Positions 46,360 through 55,303 of a DNA stretch of 64,000 nt are shown here, in pieces. The first letter of the stretch is position 1; each line of letters starts with the position of its first letter. Under the pieces are notes generated by a model. The model saw only the letters and a list, made by a program, of their open reading frames with translations, ran no database searches and was not told where the DNA came from. Origin of the DNA: Lysobacterales bacterium (lineage in GTDB: Bacteria; Pseudomonadota; Gammaproteobacteria; Xanthomonadales; SZUA-36); contig JAKITM010000002.1 of NCBI GenBank assembly GCA_021648045.1, forward strand, positions 1 through 64,000, in the 5' to 3' direction. The position numbers and the translations under genes are program-made.

Positions 46360-47019
46360 ATGGCAAAGCTCTACTTTTACTACTCCAGCATGAACGCCGG
46401 TAAGACCACAACCCTGTTGCAGTCTGCGTGGAACTATCGTGAGCGCGGTATGCACCCATTACTGTATACACCAATATTGGATGATCGCAACGCCTGCGGA
46501 ATTATCAAATCCCGTATTGGCCTAGAGGCTCCCGCGACCAGTTTTAGCGCTGATGATGATTTGTTTTGGAAAACCAAGGCCGTGCGCGAGCATCAGGTGG
46601 TTGACTGTGTGCTTGTGGATGAAGCTCAGTTTTTAAGTAAAGAACAAGTTTTTCAACTGGGTGAAATTGTAGACCGCCTAAAAATTCCGGTTCTAGCCTA
46701 TGGTATTCGTACAGATTTTCAGGGCGAGTTGTTTTCAGGCAGTAAGTACCTGCTGGCCTGGGCGGATCATTTGCGCGAGCTCAAAACCATTTGCCACACG
46801 GGTAAAAAAGCCACCATGGTGGTGCGCGTAGACGACAAGGGCTATGCGGTGCGCGAAGGTGCGCAGGTTGAAATCGGCGGTAATGATCGCTATGTGGCAG
46901 TTTCCCGTGAAGAATTCAAAGATGTGTTTTACGGTGGCAAACGCATTCGTTTTATTGACCCTCCACGGGTTGATGTTGAACAACAACAAGTTGAGATGCT
47001 AATGGACAATGAGGCATGA
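46360..47019 (+). CDS. tdk: Thymidine kinase, zinc ligands altered
   Basis: 219 residues from the ATG at 46360, the start that aligns with known type II thymidine kinases ([20 protein letters not shown]). The P-loop is MNAGKTT (11-17), Walker B is LVDEAQFL, and [20 protein letters not shown] forms the thymidine-binding region. It phosphorylates thymidine to dTMP in salvage. In E. coli, zinc is held by C145, C147, C182 and H185. Here the equivalents read C145, T147, S182 and a glutamate, so the zinc site looks lost. Followed by a lipoprotein gene with a four-base overlap. Confidence 0.92.
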   Translation: MAKLYFYYSSMNAGKTTTLLQSAWNYRERGMHPLLYTPILDDRNACGIIKSRIGLEAPATSFSADDDLFWKTKAVREHQVVDCVLVDEAQFLSKEQVFQLGEIVDRLKIPVLAYGIRTDFQGELFSGSKYLLAWADHLRELKTICHTGKKATMVVRVDDKGYAVREGAQVEIGGNDRYVAVSREEFKDVFYGGKRIRFIDPPRVDVEQQQVEMLMDNEA

Positions 47020-47240
47020 TATCCGCTGTGCTTAAAACTATTTCCCTGCTACTACTGATGCTGGTTTTAAATGCCTGTGGCGAGCCGCAACAAACGGCAA
47101 ATTCGGCCGCTCCGGAAAAACCCAGTCAAAGGGTCATGGAAGAGCAGTTTCAAGCTTTGGATAAAGCTCGGGGTGTAGAAAAATCCTTACAGGAAGCCGC
47201 AGAAAAACAGCGCAAGGCGATTGAGGAACAAGGCGGATGA
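47016..47240 (+). CDS. Small lipoprotein, unknown function
   Basis: A 74-residue predicted lipoprotein: [13 protein letters not shown] gives the lipobox (N-A-C). After lipidation only about 54 residues remain, rich in Glu, Lys and Gln and helical in pattern ([20 protein letters not shown]). The start overlaps tdk (ATGA), so the two are co-transcribed. I do not recognise a family. Confidence 0.65.
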   Translation: MISAVLKTISLLLLMLVLNACGEPQQTANSAAPEKPSQRVMEEQFQALDKARGVEKSLQEAAEKQRKAIEEQGG

Positions 47241-47291
47241 GTGAGTGCAAAACACACCCTCTTGAGGCCTTTCAACAACGCCGGCATTCAA

Positions 47292-47918
47292 TTATTCATT
47301 AGTTAACCAGGCGCTGTCTTCTGAAATCAACAGCTCGCGCATTTTTTGCATTGTTTTGACAATGTCTGATTGTAATATTTGCGTGACCAACCATAAAGGC
47401 ACCGGCGCTGATGGTTTAATACTAATAAAATAGACTAACAGGCTGCTGTGAGTATCGGGGTAGATATTCCAGCCGCCCTGAAGAATTTTTAAATCCCCGG
47501 AAATTAGCGTATAACGGATTGTATTATCGCCATACTGTGCTCGAAAAGTGTAGTCGAGTAGTGGGCTGAAAAAGTTGATCTTTAGTTGCTGGTGAAGCGT
47601 TTCACCATTACCCTTTTCATCATTACTAATAATTTCGCAAAATTTTAGTTTTTTGTGGTAGCTGGGAGCGTTAGGGCAATCACGGATTAGCTTGATAATA
47701 ACTTGAGGTGATGCCGGAATGCGGATGGCGCCCCAAATCGAGGCAGACCGAGGCTTGGTTTCGAAATCAAAGCTGCCGGTAATGGCTTTCCCTTGTTGTA
47801 ATTCTCGCAGGGCTGTATCAGTAGTCAGGGCATCAGCAAAGCCCGCTACTGGGTCATCCTGCGCCAGTAATGGCGCAGGGACCAGGGTGAATAGCAGTAG
47901 TAGAACTACTGTACGCAT
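47292..47918 (-). CDS. Exported START/SRPBCC-like protein
   Basis: A 208-residue protein with a signal peptide (VLLLLFTLVPAPLLAQDD). The body resembles bacterial START-domain proteins that bind lipids or hydrophobic ligands: SASIWGAIRIPASPQVIIKL near the middle and the beta-rich WNIYPDTHSSLLVYFISIKP region. Function unknown. It follows the peroxiredoxin gene by four bases and is probably in the same transcript. Confidence 0.65.
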   Translation of the reverse strand: MRTVVLLLLFTLVPAPLLAQDDPVAGFADALTTDTALRELQQGKAITGSFDFETKPRSASIWGAIRIPASPQVIIKLIRDCPNAPSYHKKLKFCEIISNDEKGNGETLHQQLKINFFSPLLDYTFRAQYGDNTIRYTLISGDLKILQGGWNIYPDTHSSLLVYFISIKPSAPVPLWLVTQILQSDIVKTMQKMRELLISEDSAWLTNE

Positions 47919-47922
47919 TTAC

Positions 47923-48447
47923 CTATCGGTTTTTCAACCAGTTGAGCATAGTGTCGGCATCGGAAACCTCAAACGGGTCAGCGGGTGCATCATCCATGAT
48001 TCCATCTTCAGAAAATATTTTGCTGATTACACCATCTTCCACAAACATAGAATAGCGCCACGAGCGCAGGCCAAAACCGACATTATCTTTTTTCACCAGC
48101 ATTCCCATCAAGCGGGAAAAATCGCCAGAACCATCAGGCAGCAGGCGCACATTCTCGGCTTTCTGGCTAAGGCCCCATTGGTACATCACAAAGGCGTCGT
48201 TAACGCTCAGGCACCAAACTTCATCAACACCCTGGTCTTGCAGGGCCTGAAAATTGGCTTCATAGCCGGGCAGGTGAGAGGTGGAACAGGTTGGGGTGAA
48301 AGCGCCGGGCAGGGCAAACAATACAATTTTCTTGCCAGCAAAAATGTCATTGCTGCTTAATGGCTGCCAGCGGAAGGGATTGTCGCCGCCGGTGCTTTCA
48401 TCGCGAACGCGGGTCATAAAGTTTACTTGAGGAACGCTATTACTCAT
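47923..48447 (-). CDS. Peroxiredoxin (Prx5-type)
   Basis: 174 residues from the ATG at 48447, preferred because GGAG lies six bases upstream. The active site PGAFTPTCSTSHLPGYE carries the peroxidatic cysteine, and the long RSWRYSMFVEDGVISKIF strand is typical of Prx5. These enzymes reduce hydrogen peroxide and alkyl hydroperoxides with glutathione or glutaredoxin as donor. No glutaredoxin domain is fused. Confidence 0.9.
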   Translation of the reverse strand: MSNSVPQVNFMTRVRDESTGGDNPFRWQPLSSNDIFAGKKIVLFALPGAFTPTCSTSHLPGYEANFQALQDQGVDEVWCLSVNDAFVMYQWGLSQKAENVRLLPDGSGDFSRLMGMLVKKDNVGFGLRSWRYSMFVEDGVISKIFSEDGIMDDAPADPFEVSDADTMLNWLKNR

Positions 48448-48585
48448 GTTTATCTCCAAAATGTTATCAATAAAGTGATGTTAAATGTGAGGAGTCAAAG
48501 GATAGCACTTTAAACTCAATAGTGGTTTGAAAATACCTATAGCTGCAGTTGTTACTGTCTATTGCTCGAATTTCTAGCTTAGGTA

Positions 48586-48792
48586 TTAATAATGTGGAGG
48601 GACTTCATGCCCCTGGCCATCATCAGCGCCAGCAGAATCAGACAGACCACGCAGGCGCTCGGCTAAAGTTTTACTGATGAGCTCAAGCCGTTCAATTTGT
48701 TGTTGCTGGCGGATAACGGCCTCGTTGAGATTTTCAATAAGGTCGTCTTGAAATGCCAAACGGGATTCGAGCTCTATTAGTCTATGTTCCAT
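48586..48792 (-). CDS. slyX: SlyX family protein
   Basis: A 68-residue coiled-coil protein, MEHRLIELESRLAFQDDLIE onwards, ending in the PPHY tail characteristic of SlyX. Its role is unknown; in E. coli it lies next to slyD. Here it follows the hemolysin III gene by two bases. Confidence 0.93.
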   Translation of the reverse strand: MEHRLIELESRLAFQDDLIENLNEAVIRQQQQIERLELISKTLAERLRGLSDSAGADDGQGHEVPPHY

Positions 48793-48794
48793 AA

Positions 48795-49466
48795 TTAAGT
48801 AAGGCTTGCGGCTGAGGGCATAACATAATTGTAGATTGCCACAAAATGCAGCACACTGCCAGCCAGCACAAATAAGTGCCAGATAGCATGGTTGTATGGA
48901 ATACGGTCATTGGCATAAAAAATTGTGCCCAAGGTGTAGGCGAGGCCACCGGCCAGTAAGAATAGCAAGCCAGCGGTGGGGACTTTTATAATTAATTCTG
49001 AGGCTGCAAAAACCACAATCCAACCCATGGCGATATAGCTGAACAGGGAAAGTTTTTCAAAGCGGTCGTGGAAGAAAAACTTAAAACAAACCCCGAACAC
49101 AGCAATGCTCCAGACAATACCCATGAGGGTGTAACCCCAAGCACCTTTCATGCTGATAAGCAGAACCGGTGTATAAGTGCCGGCGATTAAAACATAAATA
49201 GCCGCGTGGTCCAGTTTCTGGAAAAATCGCTTGGCACGCTGTCCGGGAACCGAGTGGTAGAGGGTGGAGGCCACATATAGCAAAATTAGGCTGCTACCGT
49301 AGGTAATTGCTGCCGCTAGACGCATGCTGTCTTGTTGGGTTAGGGCCATAATTACCAATAATACTAAGGCAGTAATACCCAGCACCGCGCCGATGCCATG
49401 GGTGACGGCATTAGCAATCTCTTCGCGCAGCTCATAGAGGCTATGGTGGTTTTTTTTGGTGTTCAT
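48795..49466 (-). CDS. Hemolysin III / YqfA (TrhA) membrane protein
   Basis: A 223-residue inner-membrane protein with about seven helices. REEIANAVTHGIGAVLGITA near the start, LYVASTLYHSVPGQRAK, FFQKLDHAAIYVLIAGTYTP and the C-terminal IPYNHAIWHLFVLAGSVLHF carry the conserved His and Asp residues of the PAQR/hemolysin III family. E. coli YqfA influences fatty-acid or membrane-energy balance; a true haemolytic role is doubtful. Confidence 0.92.
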   Translation of the reverse strand: MNTKKNHHSLYELREEIANAVTHGIGAVLGITALVLLVIMALTQQDSMRLAAAITYGSSLILLYVASTLYHSVPGQRAKRFFQKLDHAAIYVLIAGTYTPVLLISMKGAWGYTLMGIVWSIAVFGVCFKFFFHDRFEKLSLFSYIAMGWIVVFAASELIIKVPTAGLLFLLAGGLAYTLGTIFYANDRIPYNHAIWHLFVLAGSVLHFVAIYNYVMPSAASLT

Positions 49467-49679
49467 TCGTCAATGGCGCCTGATTAACAAGGCCGCAGCC
49501 TTTTTTATCGCAGAAACAACACTTTAACACTAATTAAAGTTATCAGACCCAATAAACACACATGCGTTCAGTGCTGATGTAATGATAGTGACATAGAGGA
49601 TGAAAGGAGATACCGGGTCGTGGCCCGGCATAGAGGCTGTTTGTTTAATCGGAAAGCTACCAAAGCTAAACCTTAGTTA

Positions 49680-50735
49680 TCAACGCATTTTTTCCTGCAA
49701 TTTTATCAATGCCTCACTACCCGGGTTTAAATCTTTATAGTCCTGATGCACTAACGCTTCAGGGACGGTATCGTTGGCTTGGTGCATAGTGGGCAGGTCT
49801 TCGTTGATATATAACAAGCCGGTGACTATTTGCTGTTTGAGGCGGTGCTCTTCCAGATAATGTAAGACTTTTTGCCGCGAAGTCGGGTCATAGTCTGCAT
49901 GGGCTTTTTTCAGCACCAGGGTGGTGCCGTCGTGTAACTCAATTGGCATGGCTTCGCCGTCAGCATAGGCTGCGCGGATTTCTTCGCTGGGCGGGACAAA
50001 ATCGGTGTGAATGGCCGGGTGATAAAACTCCCGCACATGCTCGTAACTTTTAGTTGAACCAGCGTGGTTATTAAAGGTAACACAGGGAGAAATTACATCT
50101 AAAATGGCACAGCCGCGGTGTTTCAGGCCGGCTTTAATCAGTGGCACCAGTTGGTCTTTGTCGCCGGAAAAGCTGCGCGCAGCAAAGCTACCACCAAGGG
50201 TAATGGCGGTGGATACCGGGTCGATGGCCTGCAAATGATTCACATCACCTTTTTTATTGGTGCTGCCAGGGTCGGCAGCGGCTGAAAACTGACCTTTGGT
50301 AAGGCCATAAACGCCGTTATTTTCGATGATATAAAGCATATTCAAATTGCGGCGAATGACATGCGCAAACTGGCCCATACCAATCGAGAGTGAATCGCCG
50401 TCGCCGGAAAGCCCGATACAATAGAAATTGCGATTAGCGGCCATAGCCCCGGTTGCAATTGAAGGCATACGACCGTGCACGGAATTAAAACCATGTGAGC
50501 CACTTAGAAAATAAGCCGGGGTTTTGCTCGAACAACCAATGCCAGAAATTTTTATGACTTCTTCCGGTCGGGTATCCAGTTCCCAGAAAGCTTGAACGAT
50601 GGCAGCGGTGATGGAGTCGTGCCCGCAACCGGCGCACAGGGTTGATGCAACCCCCTCATAATCGCGCAGGGTTAATCCCAGCTTGTTTTTTGTAAGTCCG
50701 GGAAAATCAATGGTTGGTTTAGCCTGATAAGTCAT
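49680..50735 (-). CDS. korB: 2-oxoacid:ferredoxin oxidoreductase beta subunit (KorB-like)
   Basis: A 351-residue thiamine diphosphate subunit. ASTLCAGCGHDSITAAIVQA starts the TPP domain; GLSGDGDSLSIGMGQFAHVI is the metal/TPP motif, and IIENNGVYGLTKGQFSAAAD follows. The cysteines CAGC, GIGCSS and one later can hold the cluster. With KorA it decarboxylates a 2-oxoacid (most likely 2-oxoglutarate) to acyl-CoA with reduction of ferredoxin. Its start overlaps the korA stop (ATGA). Confidence 0.93.
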   Translation of the reverse strand: MTYQAKPTIDFPGLTKNKLGLTLRDYEGVASTLCAGCGHDSITAAIVQAFWELDTRPEEVIKISGIGCSSKTPAYFLSGSHGFNSVHGRMPSIATGAMAANRNFYCIGLSGDGDSLSIGMGQFAHVIRRNLNMLYIIENNGVYGLTKGQFSAAADPGSTNKKGDVNHLQAIDPVSTAITLGGSFAARSFSGDKDQLVPLIKAGLKHRGCAILDVISPCVTFNNHAGSTKSYEHVREFYHPAIHTDFVPPSEEIRAAYADGEAMPIELHDGTTLVLKKAHADYDPTSRQKVLHYLEEHRLKQQIVTGLLYINEDLPTMHQANDTVPEALVHQDYKDLNPGSEALIKLQEKMR

Positions 50736-52546
50736 GCTAGCGACTCCCTGTTGAGTTGTTTAAGCACGCCCTTATAAATGCTATCGGCTGAAATTGGCAT
50801 ACCGGCATAATAGAGCACGGAGGATAACTTGCCTGGGTTGACTGAAGTTTCCAACTCTATCAGGGAGCGCATTTGGCCATCGCGGTTTTGCTCGACCACC
50901 ATAACGCTATCGTGGTTGTCGAGGAATTCGGTTAGATCTTGGTTGAAAGGAAAGGCGCGTAAGCGCAGATAGTCAATCGCTATTCCTTCTTCTGCCAACA
51001 AGGCGATGGCCTCGCGCGCAGAAAGGTCGGTGCTACCGTAGGCAATTATCCCGATGCGGGTGTTTTTATTGGCTTTTTGTAACTCGGGAGCTGGCATTAA
51101 GGTTTTTGCGGTATCCCACTTTACCAATAAACGGTCTACAACCTCCTGATACTCATCGCTATCTTCGGTATAGCCGCCAAAGCGGTTATGTCCGGATCCG
51201 CGCACAAAGTAAACGCCTTTCTTGCTGCTGCCGGGGTAGGTGCGATAAGGTATGCCGTCGCCATCGACATCATCGAAGCGGTAAAAACTTTCTACTTTTT
51301 CGAGGTCTTCATCACTCAGAACTTTGCCGCGATCAGGTATGTAATTGTCATCGAATGAAATTTCATCAACCATCCAGTCATTCATGCCAATGTCCAAATC
51401 GCTGAGCATAAATACCGGGGTTTGTAAGCGTTCAGACAAATCAAAGGACTGAATGGCCATGTGAAAGCACTCGTTCGGGTCCTTCGGTAACAGGAACGGG
51501 TGGCGGGTATCGCCGTGGGAGGCAAACGCACATAACATTAGATCGCACTGTTGGGTGCGGGTTGGCATTCCTGTTGAAGGGCCGGTACGCTGAACATTAA
51601 TAAACACACAGGGGATTTCAGCATAATAGGCTAGGCCGATAAACTCGCTCATCAGGGAAATGCCAGGTCCAGATGTTGGCGTAAACGCCCTTGCTCCCGC
51701 CCAGTTTGCGCTGATGGCCATGCCGGCGGCTGCCAGTTCGTCTTCAGCCTGAATAATAATATAGCGGTTTTTGCCATCTTCGCTGGTGCGAAATTGCTGG
51801 CAGAAGGTTTTGAAGCTATCCATCACCCCGGTTGATGGGGTAATTGGATACCAGGCGCCAACCGTTGCCCCGGCATACACACAACCCAGTCCGGCAGCGG
51901 TATTGCCATCAACTATAATTGAATTGCCCAGCTTTTCAGAGGCTTCGATGCGGAATTCAAGTGGGTAAGCAAAATGTTCGCGAACATAGTTATAACCCAG
52001 GTTTATTGCCTCCAGGTTACCGCCTACCAGCTTTGGTTTGCTGGCAAAAATCTCTTCCAGCAGAGTTTTTACAATATCCAGATTAATGTTTAGAAAGGCA
52101 CAAACCGCACCAACATAGGCGATATTTTTCATCAGAATGCGGATGCGGGCGTTAGCAAAGTGCTCGTTGACCAGCTGTGCGAAAGGGATGCCTACGGTGG
52201 TGATGTCATCACGGTGCATACTTTTATCACGGGGCCAAGTGCTGTCGTAAAGCAAATATCCCCCTGGGCTCACTAGCGCTAAGTCTTTTTGGTAGGTCTG
52301 GGCGTTCATCGCCACCATTAAATCAACCCGCTCGGAACGACCACACCAGCCTTGGCCGTTGGCGCGGATTTCATACCATGTAGGCATGCCCTGAATGTTT
52401 GAAGGAAACAGGTTTTTGCCACTAACCGGAACCCCGGAGCGGAAAATTGCTTTCATCAGCAATCCGTTGGCACTGGCGGAACCGGTGCCGTTTACGGTGG
52501 CGATTTTTAATACAAAGTCATTTGCCCGGCTGTGGGTGTCTGGCAT
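50732..52546 (-). CDS. korA: 2-oxoacid:ferredoxin oxidoreductase alpha (gamma-alpha fusion, KorA-like)
   Basis: A 604-residue fused subunit. The N-terminal gamma domain (about 8-180) starts FVLKIATVNGTGSASANGLL. The alpha part begins VDGNTAAGLGCVYAGATVGA and holds ITPSTGVMDSF and QAEDELAAAGMAISANWAGA, the segments that contact TPP and CoA in this enzyme class. The C-terminal domain includes GIIAYGSTDLSAREAI. The type with separate beta subunit and gamma-alpha fusion is used for 2-oxoglutarate or pyruvate in autotrophs and in some aerobes. Confidence 0.93.
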   Translation of the reverse strand: MPDTHSRANDFVLKIATVNGTGSASANGLLMKAIFRSGVPVSGKNLFPSNIQGMPTWYEIRANGQGWCGRSERVDLMVAMNAQTYQKDLALVSPGGYLLYDSTWPRDKSMHRDDITTVGIPFAQLVNEHFANARIRILMKNIAYVGAVCAFLNINLDIVKTLLEEIFASKPKLVGGNLEAINLGYNYVREHFAYPLEFRIEASEKLGNSIIVDGNTAAGLGCVYAGATVGAWYPITPSTGVMDSFKTFCQQFRTSEDGKNRYIIIQAEDELAAAGMAISANWAGARAFTPTSGPGISLMSEFIGLAYYAEIPCVFINVQRTGPSTGMPTRTQQCDLMLCAFASHGDTRHPFLLPKDPNECFHMAIQSFDLSERLQTPVFMLSDLDIGMNDWMVDEISFDDNYIPDRGKVLSDEDLEKVESFYRFDDVDGDGIPYRTYPGSSKKGVYFVRGSGHNRFGGYTEDSDEYQEVVDRLLVKWDTAKTLMPAPELQKANKNTRIGIIAYGSTDLSAREAIALLAEEGIAIDYLRLRAFPFNQDLTEFLDNHDSVMVVEQNRDGQMRSLIELETSVNPGKLSSVLYYAGMPISADSIYKGVLKQLNRESLA

Positions 52547-52558
52547 GGTTAGTTCTCG

Positions 52559-54328
52559 TTATTGGGCGTGAGGGTGGGTAAGCAGGGATTTTTGCATATC
52601 CCAGGCAGCGGTCGGGCAGCGTTCAGCACACAGGCTGCAGTGAAGGCAGAGGTTTTCATCTTTAACCATCACCCGCTGGGTTTGCACTAATGGCCCGGAA
52701 ACATATAAATCCTGTTCGTGGTTATCCGCCGGAGCCTTCAGTTGGTCGCGTAACTGCTCTTCAGTTTCAGCCAAATCGGTGAAAGTTATACAATTAGTGG
52801 GACAGATATCCACACAGGCATCGCACTCTATACACAGATCATCGGTAAACACGGTTTGCACATCACAATTCAAACAGCGTTCAACCTCGGTTGCCATTTG
52901 TTCGGCATCAAAACCCAATTCGACTTCAGTGTTTAGGTCTTTAAATCGGTTGACCATATCTACATGCTGCATTTGTGAACGGTGTGCCGGGTTGAACTGG
53001 TTGGGAAAACTCCATTCGTGCATGCCCATTTTCTGGGTGCTGAGGTTGATCAAATCCGGTAGGCGCTCAGTCAGGGGTAGTTTCTGACAATACTGATGGA
53101 TTGAAATAGCAGCCTGATGTCCGTGTTCTACCGCCCAGATGATGTTTTTCGGACCAAATGCCGCATCGCCGCCGAAGAACACGCCGTCAACATTTGACTG
53201 AAAAGTGGTTTCATCTACTTCCGGCTCGTCCCACTTATTAAACTTAATTCCAGCGGCTTCATCAATCCAGGGGAAGGCGTTTTCCTGACCGATGGCGAGA
53301 ATCACATCATCACAGGGAATCATTACCTTGCCTTTGGTTTGGGTTTCTAAAATCCGACCGTTTTCATCAATCTGATACTCCATTAAATCGAAGATCATGC
53401 CGCAAAGCTTGCCGTTTTCGATGACAAATTCACGCGGTGAGTGATTGATGATAATTTCGACATTTTCTTCTTCGGCATCTTCCAGCTCCCAGTCGGAAGC
53501 CTTAAAAAACTCACGCGGCTTGCGCGCCATCACTTTTACATCTTTGGCGCCCAGGCGTAGTGATGTACGGCAGCAATCCATAGCAGTATTACCAACACCG
53601 ATAATTAATACCTTCTCGCCAATGCTTTCGATGTGTTCAAAGGCGACTGATTTTAGCCAGTCGATGCCAATGTGCAGGTTTTCATCAGTTTCTCTGCCAG
53701 GCAGCACCAGGTCTTTGCCTTGAGGCGCACCGGTGCCGACAAAAATCGCATCATAACCCTCGTTTAATAAAGCGCTCAGGCTTTCAACAGGTGTGTTCAG
53801 GCGCAGATCAACACCCATATTTACGATGTTGTCGATTTCTTCATTTAAAACATCAGCGGGCAGGCGGAATGAAGGAATGTTGTAACGCATCAGTCCGCCG
53901 GGAACATCTTGGGACTCAAAAATGGTGCACTCATAACCCAGTGGCATGAGATCGTTGGCGACTGCTAATGATGCACAGCCGGCGCCGACCAAGGCAACTT
54001 TATAACCATTTTTTTCCACAGGTATGTTGGGCAGGCGATCTTGAATATCACCTTTGTGGTCAGCGGCTACGCGTTTTAAGCGGCAGATGGCAACCGGTTT
54101 TTCTTCCACTCGACCACGGCGGCAGGCCGGTTCGCAGGGGCGGTCACAAACCCGGCCGAGAATCCCGGGAAATACATTGCTGTGCCGGTTAACCATATAG
54201 GCATCGGAATAGCGCCCTTGGGAAATCAGGCGAATATACTCCGGCACATCGGTATGTGCGGGACAGGCCCACTGACAATCGACTACTTTATGAAAGTAAT
54301 CGGGGTTGCTGATATCGGTTTTTTTCAT
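52559..54328 (-). CDS. FAD/[4Fe-4S] oxidoreductase (GltD-like), partner of KorAB
   Basis: A 589-residue protein. The N-terminal cluster region (CQWACPAHTDV, CDRPCEPACRRGRVE) and the FAD/NAD(P)H domains (YKVALVGAGCASLAVANDL, then VLIIGVGNTAMDCCRTSLRL) match the small subunit of glutamate synthase and its relatives. A C-terminal 2[4Fe-4S] ferredoxin domain has CIECDACVDICPTNC and CLHCSLCAERCP. It probably passes electrons between NAD(P)H and the KorAB ferredoxin site. It is 12 bases upstream of korA and sits in the same operon. Direction of electron flow is not shown by sequence. Confidence 0.9.
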   Translation of the reverse strand: MKKTDISNPDYFHKVVDCQWACPAHTDVPEYIRLISQGRYSDAYMVNRHSNVFPGILGRVCDRPCEPACRRGRVEEKPVAICRLKRVAADHKGDIQDRLPNIPVEKNGYKVALVGAGCASLAVANDLMPLGYECTIFESQDVPGGLMRYNIPSFRLPADVLNEEIDNIVNMGVDLRLNTPVESLSALLNEGYDAIFVGTGAPQGKDLVLPGRETDENLHIGIDWLKSVAFEHIESIGEKVLIIGVGNTAMDCCRTSLRLGAKDVKVMARKPREFFKASDWELEDAEEENVEIIINHSPREFVIENGKLCGMIFDLMEYQIDENGRILETQTKGKVMIPCDDVILAIGQENAFPWIDEAAGIKFNKWDEPEVDETTFQSNVDGVFFGGDAAFGPKNIIWAVEHGHQAAISIHQYCQKLPLTERLPDLINLSTQKMGMHEWSFPNQFNPAHRSQMQHVDMVNRFKDLNTEVELGFDAEQMATEVERCLNCDVQTVFTDDLCIECDACVDICPTNCITFTDLAETEEQLRDQLKAPADNHEQDLYVSGPLVQTQRVMVKDENLCLHCSLCAERCPTAAWDMQKSLLTHPHAQ

Positions 54329-54428
54329 AAAAGCCCCGTAAAATTCTCTTATTCTCTCCCTATTGGGAGTCTATTATTATGTCAGATAGTAACACCGGTA
54401 ACAATTTCATCTCACGGCTATCCCGGCT

Positions 54429-55190
54429 TTACCAGGTAGCGGTCCCGGCGGCTTTACATAATGCATCTTTATCTAATAACTGTACAAGTTTGCGGTCTAC
54501 TTTAATCAGACCTTTTTTCTGGAAGCGGGCAAGCACACGGCTAACAGTTTCTGTTGCTAAGCGCAGGTAATTGGCGATATCGCTTCGCGACATAGCCAGA
54601 TTGAATTCTTTGGAGGAATAACCCCGGGTCTTAAAGCGAGATGCCAGACTTAGCAAAAACGCAGCCATGCGCTCATCGGCGGTGTGATCAGCCGCGGCCG
54701 CGGAGAGGTCCGAAATTCGTCGGCTCAGCAGGTGAAACATATGGTTTTGTAATTCAGGCATTTGCTGAGATAGCGTAGTAACCTCATCATATTGCAGCTT
54801 GCATACGCTGCTGGTTCCCAGTGCTGTGGCATTGCTTACATGCACACCTTGATAAATAGCATCCAGCCCGAGCAGTTCGCCGGCAAGATGAAAACCTAAC
54901 ACCTGTTCGCGGCCGGCCGCATCTACTACATATGTTTTGAAACAGCCGGAGCGGACAGCGTATATATCGGTAAAATCATCAGCTACCCGGAATAAGTGGT
55001 CGCCGTTTTGTAGTGGCCGGGTTTTATGGACGATTTTTTCAAAGGTTTTAAGCTGGGGGGAATCCATGGTAGCAGGCAAGCACAGCTTGCTGAGGCCGCA
55101 TTTTGTGCAAGCAACTTGTGACACAGGAATAAGCTTGGGGCGCCGTAGCCTGCCGGTTGTTCCTTTATTTACCAGTTGCTGATCTACCAT
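54429..55190 (-). CDS. fnr: FNR/Anr family oxygen-sensing regulator
   Basis: A 253-residue CRP/FNR regulator. The cluster ligands C28, C31, C37 (ACTKCGLSKLCLP) and C130 (SSVCKL) keep exactly the FNR spacing (C20, C23, C29, C122 in E. coli). A cyclic nucleotide-binding-type barrel follows, then the dimer helix and a helix-turn-helix near residues 200-220 (MSRSDIANYLRLATETVSRV) with E and SR that read TTGAT half-sites. It should activate low-oxygen genes such as hemN next door, which carries a consensus box. Confidence 0.95.
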   Translation of the reverse strand: MVDQQLVNKGTTGRLRRPKLIPVSQVACTKCGLSKLCLPATMDSPQLKTFEKIVHKTRPLQNGDHLFRVADDFTDIYAVRSGCFKTYVVDAAGREQVLGFHLAGELLGLDAIYQGVHVSNATALGTSSVCKLQYDEVTTLSQQMPELQNHMFHLLSRRISDLSAAAADHTADERMAAFLLSLASRFKTRGYSSKEFNLAMSRSDIANYLRLATETVSRVLARFQKKGLIKVDRKLVQLLDKDALCKAAGTATW

Positions 55191-55303
55191 AAATGAATGC
55201 TTTAATCGCTGACTAGCGTTTATTTTATGCTACAAACGGCTCAGGCTCAAAGGTTACGATAGATTTAATTCTACAACTTTATGTTTAGGCCCTTGCGGCC
55301 TGC

